DNA from: Prochlorococcus sp. MIT 1314
GTDB lineage: Bacteria; Cyanobacteriota; Cyanobacteriia; PCC-6307; Cyanobiaceae
Direction: 5' to 3'
DNA: 64,000 bases
Assembly (NCBI RefSeq): GCF_034093315.1
Contig: NZ_CP139300.1
Coordinates: forward strand, 310,001-374,000
In this document: positions 33,739-42,910 of the stretch, one piece after another
Layout: every line of letters begins with the position of its first letter
Position numbering within the stretch: the first letter of the stretch is position 1
Notes under the pieces: generated by a model
The model's input: the letters and a program-made list of their open reading frames with translations, nothing else
What the model was told of the DNA's origin: nothing
Database searches by the model: none
Program-made: the position numbers and the translations under genes

Positions 33739-35964
33739 ATGTTCACAACATCGTCAATAATTGATAATCTAAATCAGTCAGAGGGATTAGAATATAAAAA
33801 ATTATGCAGATCATTAAAAATAACAAAGAAATCCGATAAAGATAAATTAGATATCGCTTTAACAGCTCTTGAGAAACTTGAAATAATAAATAAAAATGCA
33901 GATAATGAATATACCTGCACAAAAGATAGCAATCATATTGTCGCCAAAATAAGGTGTAGTAGCAAAGGTTATTGCTTTGCCGTAAGGGAGAAAAATAAAG
34001 AAGATATCTACATTAAAGAAAATCTACTTAATTATGCATGGAATGGAGACAAAGTTTTAGTAAGGATAATAAAGGAGGGATATAGAAGAAGATCCCCTGA
34101 AGGAATAGTTGATTGTATTCTTGAAAGATCAAATCAAATACTTCTTTCTAAAGTTGAAAAAATAAATAATGATGTATATGCCATTCCTATCGATGATAGG
34201 ATTCTCTCTAAAATAAAACTTCCAAAAGAGGATAAGAAATACATCTATAAGCCAGAGAATAAGAATATAGTTAAAGTTGAGATCGAAAGATTCCCCATAG
34301 GTCAAGACGAAGGATTAGGCCATGTTATACAAGAACTACAACTAAATAATAATGAGGAATTAGATACAGATTTTGTTTTATCAAAAAGCAATATCTTCAA
34401 GTTAGGCAATGAAAACCTTATTGAATCTAAGAAGATAGAAAAAAGGGAAAGAATAGACTTATCAGATAAAAATTCTTACTTGTTCAAAAGTTGGAATTCT
34501 GATAATTCCCCAATGCTCCCAATGATTCAAATAGAGCCGGGAAAAGATAGAAGTAATAAATTATGGTTACATACAAATAATCTTGCAGAAAGAGTAGAGC
34601 TAAATGGTAGAAAATCCTTAGAACTATTCTTTAATGGCTTTGAATCACTACCCTTGTTGAATAATTGGCAAAACTACATTAGTGAAAACATAAGAAAATC
34701 TTGTGAATTTAACTTAGGCGAAAAGAATGAAGCAATAAGCCTCTGTTTGCATCTAAATAGTGATAATGAAATAACTAAATGGTCATTTCATCTTACATTA
34801 GTAAAATGCTCTCTTATTGTTGGAAGTGATCATACTGACGCCCTCCTTTCCAGAAAAAGTAAAACCAGAATAACCTCAAGGTTATTAAAACCTATAAAGG
34901 AATATGTAGAGGATTTAGATAAAATACTGGAAATTTCAACTTCATTCAGAGAAAGACATCTCTTAGAAGGCAAGGTTGAAATCCCTATGCCACTAAATAA
35001 AATAGAATCATTAGATGAATTTTTTATTCATAACCCAGTTGATTATTCAAAAGGATATTTTGAACCTTTAAATAAACAAGATTGCCAAACATACCTTTCC
35101 CCAATACTGCATGAAGCGAATTTAATATGGTTTAAACATTCAAATCAATATGGCTTAAAAAGTGCTGGATACTTATCTAAGGGATTAGATTACATTAATA
35201 CAAATGAAATTATCAAATATTCAGAATTTGTCGATAAAGATATAGAGCTAAATGAAGATGGCAATTTATCATTTAGTCAAGTAATTAAGTCATGCGGCGA
35301 TGATGATGATAAAAAAAGAATCTTACATAAACTTTTAATTAATGAATTTAAGGAATATGAATTAAGCCTGATTTCTAAAAATACAGATAATGATGAATCA
35401 GAAAAACAATATATTTCTCCATGGACAATGCCTGGATATGAATTCACTAACCTTATCAACCAGTACTGTATTTTCAATATGATAATAAATGGGAAGAAAT
35501 CAAAGAAAAATAATATTAAAAATATAAATATAGTTGAAAGTAATTCATGGAAGTTAGTAAATTGGGATATATTTAATTCATCAATTTCAAAAAATATAGA
35601 TACATTATTTAATAAGTTTGTAATAGATAAAGTTAATGAATATAAGGATAAAGTAAACCAATATAAATCTAATATGATAAGTCTAAAAAAAGTAAGAAAG
35701 GCAGAAAAATTATTAGGCAATATTTATAGTGGGTTTATTTTGTCAGTACAAAGTTATGGATTTTTTGTAGATTTATCAGAACTAAATGTTGAAGGCCTTG
35801 TTCACGTAAGCACTCTTAATAATGATTGGTATGAATATAGATCAAGACAAAATCTTTTAATTGGAAGGAAATCCAAGAAATCATATAAGGTGGGTGATGA
35901 AATAAAAGTTAAAATTATAAAGGTCGATATTCTTAAATATCAAATTGATTTAGAATTAACATAA
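33739..35964 (+). CDS. RNase R/Zam-like protein with degenerate catalytic centre
   Basis: The 741-aa protein has an N-terminal winged-helix-like part (1-60), a cold-shock OB domain (about 65-130: AKIRCSSKGYCFAVREKN), a further OB-like region to about 230, a divergent RNB domain (about 240-585), and a C-terminal S1 domain (about 658-741: YSGFILSVQSYGFFVDLSEL). The RNB catalytic Asp cluster is missing: the position is occupied by PMIQIEPGKDRSNK-type sequence (about 261-274), and the SPLRRYxDL motif reads SPWTMPGYEFTNL. It probably binds RNA but does not cut it. It may correspond to the cyanobacterial Zam (acetazolamide-resistance) protein; that name is recalled and not verified. Confidence 0.75.
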   Translation: MFTTSSIIDNLNQSEGLEYKKLCRSLKITKKSDKDKLDIALTALEKLEIINKNADNEYTCTKDSNHIVAKIRCSSKGYCFAVREKNKEDIYIKENLLNYAWNGDKVLVRIIKEGYRRRSPEGIVDCILERSNQILLSKVEKINNDVYAIPIDDRILSKIKLPKEDKKYIYKPENKNIVKVEIERFPIGQDEGLGHVIQELQLNNNEELDTDFVLSKSNIFKLGNENLIESKKIEKRERIDLSDKNSYLFKSWNSDNSPMLPMIQIEPGKDRSNKLWLHTNNLAERVELNGRKSLELFFNGFESLPLLNNWQNYISENIRKSCEFNLGEKNEAISLCLHLNSDNEITKWSFHLTLVKCSLIVGSDHTDALLSRKSKTRITSRLLKPIKEYVEDLDKILEISTSFRERHLLEGKVEIPMPLNKIESLDEFFIHNPVDYSKGYFEPLNKQDCQTYLSPILHEANLIWFKHSNQYGLKSAGYLSKGLDYINTNEIIKYSEFVDKDIELNEDGNLSFSQVIKSCGDDDDKKRILHKLLINEFKEYELSLISKNTDNDESEKQYISPWTMPGYEFTNLINQYCIFNMIINGKKSKKNNIKNINIVESNSWKLVNWDIFNSSISKNIDTLFNKFVIDKVNEYKDKVNQYKSNMISLKKVRKAEKLLGNIYSGFILSVQSYGFFVDLSELNVEGLVHVSTLNNDWYEYRSRQNLLIGRKSKKSYKVGDEIKVKIIKVDILKYQIDLELT

Positions 35965-36023
35965 ATAAATTTCACTTTACAGTATGAAAATATTAACCAA
36001 AAAAATGAAGATAACTTTTTAGT

Positions 36024-36467
36024 ATGATTTTCAAGAAAAATTTTTTATTATTAACTTTTTTTTTAATAATAATCTTTCAAACTTTTTTATATACGAATAA
36101 TAATCATAAGACAACATTTAGATACTTTAAATGGACTGTCCAAGAAGTAAGTATAGGTAAGTTAATCAGTATTTCATTTTTTTCTGGTTTATTTATAAGC
36201 ACGTTATTAAATACTACAATTAATAGTCCTAAAAAAAATACTTTCGAAAATATTGAAGAAAATTATAAACCTCTAAATAATGATGAAGATTTGAAATCTA
36301 ATATTGATATGCCACCACAAAGGGACATTAGAGATGCTCAACCAACAATATCTGTTAATTATAGGGTAGTAAAAAATATTGAAGAAAATAATTTAAAAAG
36401 GGATAAAAATTATTCAAATGAGCCCAATAATAATGACGACTGGGATAATGATGATAATGATTGGTAG
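36024..36467 (+). CDS. Membrane protein with acidic C-terminal tail
   Basis: The 147-aa product has two hydrophobic helices (about 5-25 and 42-62) and a long polar tail that ends in DDWDNDDNDW. The first part has an FRYFKWTVQEVSIGKLISISFF-like segment reminiscent of LapA-type membrane proteins, but the match is weak. The tail is probably disordered and cytoplasmic. It follows the RNase R-like gene by 59 bases on the same strand. The function is unknown. Confidence 0.65.
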   Translation: MIFKKNFLLLTFFLIIIFQTFLYTNNNHKTTFRYFKWTVQEVSIGKLISISFFSGLFISTLLNTTINSPKKNTFENIEENYKPLNNDEDLKSNIDMPPQRDIRDAQPTISVNYRVVKNIEENNLKRDKNYSNEPNNNDDWDNDDNDW

Positions 36468-36535
36468 AAATCTACATGATTTAAGTAATAAAAAATGGTT
36501 TTTTAATTTATAATAAGTATATATTGTGTTTTTTT

Positions 36536-37081
36536 ATGGAAGAAAATTTAGAAAAAAATAATGAAATATCTAACAATAATAATAAATCTAACTCTGAGGA
36601 AATAAAAGAATGTACCTCAGAGAAAGTTATCAATATGAACGAAAATAATTCTTCTAAAGTTGATAAAAAAAATGAAAATGATACACCCACTAAAACTATT
36701 CCTAAACCCAAAAAAGAACTTCCTATAGAGAAAAAGCCATTCCAAGAATTTATTAATATTCATTTGATTCCTGCTTTAATAGAAGAAATTAATCATAGGG
36801 GTTTAGAAATAAACAATATCAATCTCAAAAACACCAATAGACCTATTGCTGGAGATAAATGTTGGGTAATAAATTGTGAAATTAAAGATACTTGCAGCTT
36901 TTGGCTATCTTTTGAAAAGGAGGACATAAGTTCATTAAAAAGTATTTCTTTATCAAAACCAAATCAAGAACCTAGCATTATTGAATCATTCCTTATTGAT
37001 GAAAAAAGAATAACCCTTAAATTAATTATTTCAAGAGTATTGCAGAGGTTAAATGGACAAAAATTAATAGGGGTTAATTAA
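36536..37081 (+). CDS. DUF2996 family protein
   Basis: The 181-aa protein (start ATG at 36536; a non-ATG start at 36524 is less likely) opens with a 65-residue polar, low-complexity region rich in Asn/Glu/Lys. It continues into a DUF2996-type domain: PFQEFINIHLIPALIEEI, WVINCEIKD, CSFWLSFEKEDIS and LISRVLQRLNGQ. DUF2996 is almost restricted to cyanobacteria and has no agreed function. It lies 80 bases before acsF on the same strand. Confidence 0.75.
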   Translation: MEENLEKNNEISNNNNKSNSEEIKECTSEKVINMNENNSSKVDKKNENDTPTKTIPKPKKELPIEKKPFQEFINIHLIPALIEEINHRGLEINNINLKNTNRPIAGDKCWVINCEIKDTCSFWLSFEKEDISSLKSISLSKPNQEPSIIESFLIDEKRITLKLIISRVLQRLNGQKLIGVN

Positions 37082-37161
37082 AGAAACAATAACACCTAGT
37101 TAACTTTTCCCTCGAAAATACAAATCATAGTAAATAATAGTATTAATAAATAAAATCAAAG

Positions 37162-38334
37162 ATGACTCAATCAACTATTGAATCAAAAAATAAAAAAGAA
37201 ATTAATAATGGAAAGGTACCTGCAAAGGAAACTATTTTGTCTCCAAGGTTCTACACAACAGACTTTGAGGCAATGGAAAATATGGATTTATCAATAAACG
37301 AGGAGGAATTGGAAGCTATATGTGAGGAATTTAGGAAAGATTACAATAGGCATCATTTTGTAAGAAATAGTGAATTTGAAGGTGCTGCAGAAAAATTAGA
37401 TCCTGAAACGAGAGAGCTTTTTGTTGATTTTCTCGAGGGAAGTTGTACATCAGAATTCTCAGGTTTTTTACTTTATAAGGAACTTAGCAAGAGGATTAAA
37501 GACAAAAACCCTCTTCTTGCTGAATGTTTTGCTCATATGGCCAGAGATGAAGCTAGACATGCAGGATTTTTGAATAAATCAATGAGTGACTTTGGACTGC
37601 AGTTAGATTTAGGTTTTTTAACAGCCAATAAAGATTACACTTACTTCCCACCAAGAAGTATTTTTTACGCCACTTATTTATCTGAAAAAATAGGCTATTG
37701 GAGATACATAGCAATTTATAGGCATCTCGAAAAGAATCCAGATAGCAAGATTTTTCCACTATTTAATTACTTTGAGAATTGGTGTCAAGATGAAAATAGG
37801 CATGGTGATTTCTTTGACGCCTTAATGAAAGCACAACCACGTACCGTTAAATCATTAAGCCAAAAAATTACTATTGGGGGCTCTACCTTTACACATCCAC
37901 TATTTGACTATTTCCATAGATTTAGATACTTTTTGAACAATCTTCCATTAACATCCAAGTTATGGTCGAGGTTTTTCCTACTTGCTGTGTTTGCAACTAT
38001 GTATGCAAGGGATCTGGGAATCAAAAAGGATTTCTACGCATCTTTAGGATTAGATGCTAAAGATTACGACCAGTATGTTATTAATAAAACAAATGAAACT
38101 TCTGCTAGAGTTTTTCCTGTAGTACTAGACGTTTATGATAAATCTTTTTATGGAAGATTAGATAAAATAGTAGAAAATAATAAGGTTCTTTCCGATATTG
38201 CAAACAGTGATGGAAATAAAGTATCTAAAACTTTTAAAAAATTACCTAAATATTTATCAAACGGTTACCATTTATTAAGACTATACTTATTAAAACCTCT
38301 TGATAGTAAAGATTTCCAACCTTCGATTAGATAA
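37162..38334 (+). CDS. acsF: Mg-protoporphyrin IX monomethyl ester oxidative cyclase
   Basis: AcsF forms the fifth ring of chlorophyll using molecular oxygen and a diiron centre. The 390-aa length is typical of cyanobacteria. The two diiron E-x-x-H motifs are visible in [12 protein letters not shown] (near residue 130) and [12 protein letters not shown] (near 212). The conserved regions [20 protein letters not shown] and [23 protein letters not shown] are also present. The enzyme is membrane-associated, near the thylakoid. chlH and hemJ are elsewhere in the window. Confidence 0.97.
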   Translation: MTQSTIESKNKKEINNGKVPAKETILSPRFYTTDFEAMENMDLSINEEELEAICEEFRKDYNRHHFVRNSEFEGAAEKLDPETRELFVDFLEGSCTSEFSGFLLYKELSKRIKDKNPLLAECFAHMARDEARHAGFLNKSMSDFGLQLDLGFLTANKDYTYFPPRSIFYATYLSEKIGYWRYIAIYRHLEKNPDSKIFPLFNYFENWCQDENRHGDFFDALMKAQPRTVKSLSQKITIGGSTFTHPLFDYFHRFRYFLNNLPLTSKLWSRFFLLAVFATMYARDLGIKKDFYASLGLDAKDYDQYVINKTNETSARVFPVVLDVYDKSFYGRLDKIVENNKVLSDIANSDGNKVSKTFKKLPKYLSNGYHLLRLYLLKPLDSKDFQPSIR

Positions 38335-38365
38335 TCTTTTATACAGAGAAGATTTATAACCTCAA

Positions 38366-39790
38366 ATGCTTTCGTCACAAATCAAATCAAATGAAATAGT
38401 TTTTGGAAGTTGCAATAAAGATTTATTAGAAGAAATTATTTTCTATGGGATTGGACTTGGGGCTGATTTTGTAGAAATATTCATAGAGAATACAGACAAC
38501 TCAAGTGTATTAGCTGAAGAAGATTTTATTACAAGTGTAAGTCCATCATTTGGAAGGGGTGCTGGTATTAGAATCTTTAAAGAAGAAAAGGATGGATTTG
38601 TAAGTACAAATGATTTAACAAAGCACGGCTTGATGAGATCGGTATCTCAGGCTATTGAAATGTTAGACATAACAGACAACAAAAAAGGAGAAGTATTTAA
38701 CGGTTTAAATAAACATAGGGACTATAGTTTATCCAAGAAAAAATGGATTAATGAGATACCATCGATATATGAGATAAGTGAAAAACTATTAGTCAGCACA
38801 AAGTCTCTTAAAAAGAATAATAAAATAATAACTAGAAAAGGAAGTTACTCAAGAAATCTGCAAGAGGTTATTATAGCTTCCAGCGATGGAACCTATGTTT
38901 CAGATATTAGGTTGCATCAAACAGTTGGACTCAACGTAATTGCTAGTGATGCCCAATATAGATCTAGTGGAAGTAGAAGATTTGGATCGTCAGGAATGCC
39001 TAATGAATTCAGATTATGGGATCACGAAAAAGCAGCTAATGATGTATTTGAAAGTTCAATGAATATGTTGTATGCAGATTATGTTGATGCGGGACAAATG
39101 CCTGTTGTATTAGCTAATAAGTTTGGTGGCGTTATATTCCACGAAGCCTGCGGTCACTTACTTGAAACTACTCAAATAGAGAGAGGAACAACACCATTTG
39201 CGAATAAATTGAATGAAAAAATTGCACATGAATCTGTAACAGCAATTGATGAAGGGATTTCAGAAGGATCCTTTGGTTCATTATCAGTAGATGATGAAGG
39301 TATGGAACCAGAAAAATCAGTTCTGATAAAAAATGGAATTTTAAAAAAATTTATATCAGACAGGGCGGGTGAATTAAGAACTGGCCATAAAAGGACAGGG
39401 AGTGGAAGAAGACAAAATTATTCTTTTGCTGCAGCTTCAAGAATGAGAAATACTTATATAGCTAAAGGTGAGCACTCCAAAGAAGATTTAATAAATAGTA
39501 TTAGTGATGGCCTTTACTGCAAATCAATGGGTGGCGGCAGTGTAGGCGCCACAGGACAATTTAATTTTGCGGTAGAAGAAGGATATCTTATTAAAAATGG
39601 GAAATTAACTAATCCAGTAAAGGGAGCAACTTTGATTGGTGAGGCTAAAGAAGTTATGCCAAAAATATCAATGTGCGGAAATGATCTGGAATTAGCTCCT
39701 GGATTCTGTGGATCCATTAGTGGAAGTGTCAACGTAACTGTTGGCCAACCTCATATTAAGGTTGATTCAATCACTGTTGGAGGAAGATAG
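38366..39790 (+). CDS. tldD: TldD-type metalloprotease
   Basis: TldD with TldE forms a heterodimeric zinc protease that trims unfolded peptides; in some bacteria it matures peptide antibiotics. The zinc-site HEACGHLLE begins at H259 (H259-E260 and H264). The 474-aa length and GGGSVGATGQFNF, GFCGSISGSVNVTVGQP near the C-terminus fit the family. It is followed three bases later by the partner gene, so the two are co-expressed. Confidence 0.93.
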   Translation: MLSSQIKSNEIVFGSCNKDLLEEIIFYGIGLGADFVEIFIENTDNSSVLAEEDFITSVSPSFGRGAGIRIFKEEKDGFVSTNDLTKHGLMRSVSQAIEMLDITDNKKGEVFNGLNKHRDYSLSKKKWINEIPSIYEISEKLLVSTKSLKKNNKIITRKGSYSRNLQEVIIASSDGTYVSDIRLHQTVGLNVIASDAQYRSSGSRRFGSSGMPNEFRLWDHEKAANDVFESSMNMLYADYVDAGQMPVVLANKFGGVIFHEACGHLLETTQIERGTTPFANKLNEKIAHESVTAIDEGISEGSFGSLSVDDEGMEPEKSVLIKNGILKKFISDRAGELRTGHKRTGSGRRQNYSFAAASRMRNTYIAKGEHSKEDLINSISDGLYCKSMGGGSVGATGQFNFAVEEGYLIKNGKLTNPVKGATLIGEAKEVMPKISMCGNDLELAPGFCGSISGSVNVTVGQPHIKVDSITVGGR

Positions 39791-39793
39791 GAT

Positions 39794-41146
39794 ATGAATT
39801 CAAAAGAAATTACAACACAAATCTCCAAAGCTGCAGATTTCCTAAATCTTAAAAAATGGGATTATGGGGCAAGCTTTTCTAATGATTATTCTGTGCAAGT
39901 AGATAAAGGTGAGGCTAAACAACTTAAGGCATCACAAAAGCAAATTTTAACTTTAAGAGTTTGGAACGAATCTAATTTAGTTGGTATTACAACAACAAGT
40001 GATATCAGTGAATCTGGTATTAAAAAGGCTCTAAATCAAGCAAATATTGCATCTGATTTTGGCAACAAGAATGAAAGAACGGAATTCTCACCACTAGCCA
40101 AGGATCCTATTGAAGTTAAGGATGCAAAAAAAAGAAATCCTGTTGGAATTAAAAAATTACTTACGCTTTTAAGAGAAGCAGAAGTAAAACTATTAGAAAG
40201 TCATGAATCCATAAAATCTGTTCCATATAATGGTCTATCTGAGAGTTTTTATGAAAGAGTTTATGCAAATAGTGATGGTGCCTTTCGGAGTTATACCAAA
40301 AGTCAAGCTGCACTTTATCTATATGCAAGAGCAGAGGAGAAAGATAAGAAACCTCGTAGCTCAGGTTCCGTAAAACTTGGATATGGAGTTGAAGATATTG
40401 ATATAGAGTCGTGTATTAAAGACGCTTCTAATAAAACAATTTCTCATTTAAATTATTCATCTATTAAAACTGATAAATATTTAATATGTTTTTCCCCAGA
40501 GTCTTTTTTAACGATTATTAATGCCTTTAGTTCAATGTTTAATGCTAGAAGCATTTTAGATGGAGTTAGCTTATCTAATAAAAATTCTATTGGAGAGAAA
40601 CTATCTACAGAAGCACTTAATATTTATGATGATGGTCTTCACGAAAAGAATATTTCTTCATCACCATTTGATGGAGAGGGAACTCCTACCAAAAGACTAT
40701 GTATAATTAACAAAGGGCGAATTGAAAATTTTATACATTCTGAATCAACTGCAAGAATATTTAAAACAATCCCCACAGGCCACGCTGGACTAGGATCAAA
40801 AGTTTCAGTATCTCCTGATTGGATAGTAGTTGAGAAATCAGAGGAAAACATTGATCTCAAAACATCATTAAATCACTCTACTTATGAGGGAGAATTTGTT
40901 TATATTGAAGAACTAAATGCAATCCATGCAGGTGTCCGAGCGAGTCAAGGTTCATTCTCTCTTCCATTTGATGGATGGCTTTATAAAAACGGTACAAAAA
41001 TTTCAATAGAATCTGCAACTGTCGCAGGTGATATTAAATATCTTTTGAAAAATATCGTAAATATCGAATCAAACCAAGAGGTAACAACAAATGGGATTTC
41101 TCCACATATATGGGTAGATGAATTATCAATAACTGGTGACGCGTGA
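39794..41146 (+). CDS. tldE: TldE/PmbA-type protease partner
   Basis: The 450-aa partner of TldD belongs to the PmbA family. It lacks the HExxxH zinc motif, as expected of the non-catalytic half. Conserved parts include FDGEGTPTKRLCIINKGRIE, TARIFKTIPTGHAGLGSK and IHAGVRASQGSFSLPFDGWL. It starts three bases after tldD and its stop overlaps the fmt start. Confidence 0.88.
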   Translation: MNSKEITTQISKAADFLNLKKWDYGASFSNDYSVQVDKGEAKQLKASQKQILTLRVWNESNLVGITTTSDISESGIKKALNQANIASDFGNKNERTEFSPLAKDPIEVKDAKKRNPVGIKKLLTLLREAEVKLLESHESIKSVPYNGLSESFYERVYANSDGAFRSYTKSQAALYLYARAEEKDKKPRSSGSVKLGYGVEDIDIESCIKDASNKTISHLNYSSIKTDKYLICFSPESFLTIINAFSSMFNARSILDGVSLSNKNSIGEKLSTEALNIYDDGLHEKNISSSPFDGEGTPTKRLCIINKGRIENFIHSESTARIFKTIPTGHAGLGSKVSVSPDWIVVEKSEENIDLKTSLNHSTYEGEFVYIEELNAIHAGVRASQGSFSLPFDGWLYKNGTKISIESATVAGDIKYLLKNIVNIESNQEVTTNGISPHIWVDELSITGDA

Positions 41147-42129
41147 GAATTGTATTCTGGGGTACACCTGAATATTCACTTGCCAGCCTTGATATTTTTA
41201 TTAAATCTAAACACGAGGTAATTGCAGTAGTTAGCCAACCGGATAAGAAAAGGTCTAGGGGAAATAAATTAATATCTTCACCTGTTAAAAACTTTGCCGA
41301 GCAAGAATCTATAAAAGTTTATACTCCAGACAAAATCAGGGACAATATACATTTTATCAATGAACTTAAATCACTATCTTGTGATTTATTTATTGTTATA
41401 GCTTATGGGAAAATTTTACCCAAAGAGATATTGGAAATTCCAAAACTTGGTTGTTGGAATGCACATGCTTCATTACTTCCAAGATGGCGTGGTGCTGCTC
41501 CAATCCAATGGTCCCTAATGAAAGGCGATGAATCTACTGGAGTAGGAATTATGAAAATGAATGAGGGACTAGATACTGGCGATTTATTGTTGGAAGAAAA
41601 AATTAAAATCGATAATAATGATAATTTAAATACACTTACAGAAAAACTTAGTATTTTATCTGCAAAATTATTTTTAAATGCCACATCTTTACTCGAAGAT
41701 AATATTAATAAAAAAATAAATACTCAATTAACAAAACAAAATACTCTTGGAAGAGAAATATCATACGCAAGAATGATTGAAAAATCAGACTTTAACGTTA
41801 ATTGGGGTAATGAGGCAAATAAAATTTCTAGACAAATAAAAGCTTTATACCCGCGAGCAAATACAACTTTTAGAGGTAAGAACCTAAAAATAATTAAAAT
41901 CAAAGTTTTGAGTAGTGATGAAATTAAGAATGAAAAATACATTTTCATGAACAACTATTCAAAACCAGGTATTATTCTTGCTGTCATAGAAAATAAAGGA
42001 ATAATAATTTCAACTGAAACTGATCCGATTATTTTGTTAGAAGCAAAACTTGAAGGCAAAAACATATCTAGCAAAAATCAATTGATACAACAGTTAAAGC
42101 CATCAGTAGGTGAATATCTCTCAGATTAA
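41143..42129 (+). CDS. fmt: Methionyl-tRNA formyltransferase
   Basis: Fmt formylates initiator Met-tRNA. The start is GTG at 41143, overlapping the TGA of tldE. Conserved blocks: FWGTPEYSLASLD, AYGKILPKEIL, the catalytic WNAHASLLPRWRGAAPIQW (Asn and His) and TGVGIMKMNEGLDTGDLL. A C-terminal OB-like domain follows. The 328-aa length is normal. It overlaps the convergent terC-like gene by four bases. Confidence 0.95.
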   Translation: MRIVFWGTPEYSLASLDIFIKSKHEVIAVVSQPDKKRSRGNKLISSPVKNFAEQESIKVYTPDKIRDNIHFINELKSLSCDLFIVIAYGKILPKEILEIPKLGCWNAHASLLPRWRGAAPIQWSLMKGDESTGVGIMKMNEGLDTGDLLLEEKIKIDNNDNLNTLTEKLSILSAKLFLNATSLLEDNINKKINTQLTKQNTLGREISYARMIEKSDFNVNWGNEANKISRQIKALYPRANTTFRGKNLKIIKIKVLSSDEIKNEKYIFMNNYSKPGIILAVIENKGIIISTETDPIILLEAKLEGKNISSKNQLIQQLKPSVGEYLSD

Positions 42130-42839
42130 GTTTTAGATTCTTTTTTAGAGAATCCCCAAATGAAAGCAAAAAGAATCAAGATATAAAAATAATAGTCTGG
42201 AAGAATAGACTCTTTAATTAAAGTATTTAGTAAAAGCTTAATCCCAACAATTAAAATTGCTACGTAACCGGCTTTTTCTAATCTAGAAAATATATCCAAA
42301 AGTTTTAGAAAAATCCCCGATGTAAATCTTAATGCTAATACTCCAATTACTGCTCCAAATATAATTAATATGTATTGATCGCTGATAGCTACCGCTGTAG
42401 TAATACTGTCTATGGAAAATGCAAAATCAGTAATTGAAAGAAGAGCAACAACCCTTAAGAACCTAAAATTTTTTTTATTATTATCTGTGCCATTTTCAGC
42501 GTTTTCTATATCTGAATTTAAAAAAACATTAGAGAAAAATAAGTATATTAAATAAAAACCAGCAAAAACCCTAATAAGGGTAAACTTTAGAAGAACATTA
42601 GATAATATGATGAGAATAATTCTAAATAATAAAGATATTGTTATACCAATATTTAGGGCTCTTGACCTTAATTCTGAACTGTCGAGGGATTTAGTAAGAG
42701 AAGCTAGTGCCACAGCATTATCAGCCGATAATAATAATTCCAGAGCAATTAATATTGGTAAAAGTGTAATGATTTCGTACCAACTGTCTACTTGATCTAG
42801 TGTGGGTATAAAAGAATTTATTGCAGCTGAATCCATCAA
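42126..42839 (-). CDS. TerC-family membrane protein
   Basis: The 237-aa integral membrane protein has about seven helices and TerC motifs: LELLLSADNAVALASL (the conserved acidic D-N pair) and ITDFAFSIDSITTAVAIS (second D-S-I-D-like pair). TerC proteins are linked to metal handling, including manganese, and to insertion of thylakoid membrane proteins in plants. Which applies here is not decided by sequence; the UPF0016 pair in the window makes manganese an attractive guess. Confidence 0.85.
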   Translation of the reverse strand: MMDSAAINSFIPTLDQVDSWYEIITLLPILIALELLLSADNAVALASLTKSLDSSELRSRALNIGITISLLFRIILIILSNVLLKFTLIRVFAGFYLIYLFFSNVFLNSDIENAENGTDNNKKNFRFLRVVALLSITDFAFSIDSITTAVAISDQYILIIFGAVIGVLALRFTSGIFLKLLDIFSRLEKAGYVAILIVGIKLLLNTLIKESILPDYYFYILILFAFIWGFSKKESKT

Positions 42840-42910
42840 ATATTATTCACAATCAGTATAAAATCTAATATAATGGATCGGTTATTTGTAATCAAGATTG
42901 ATAACTATAA

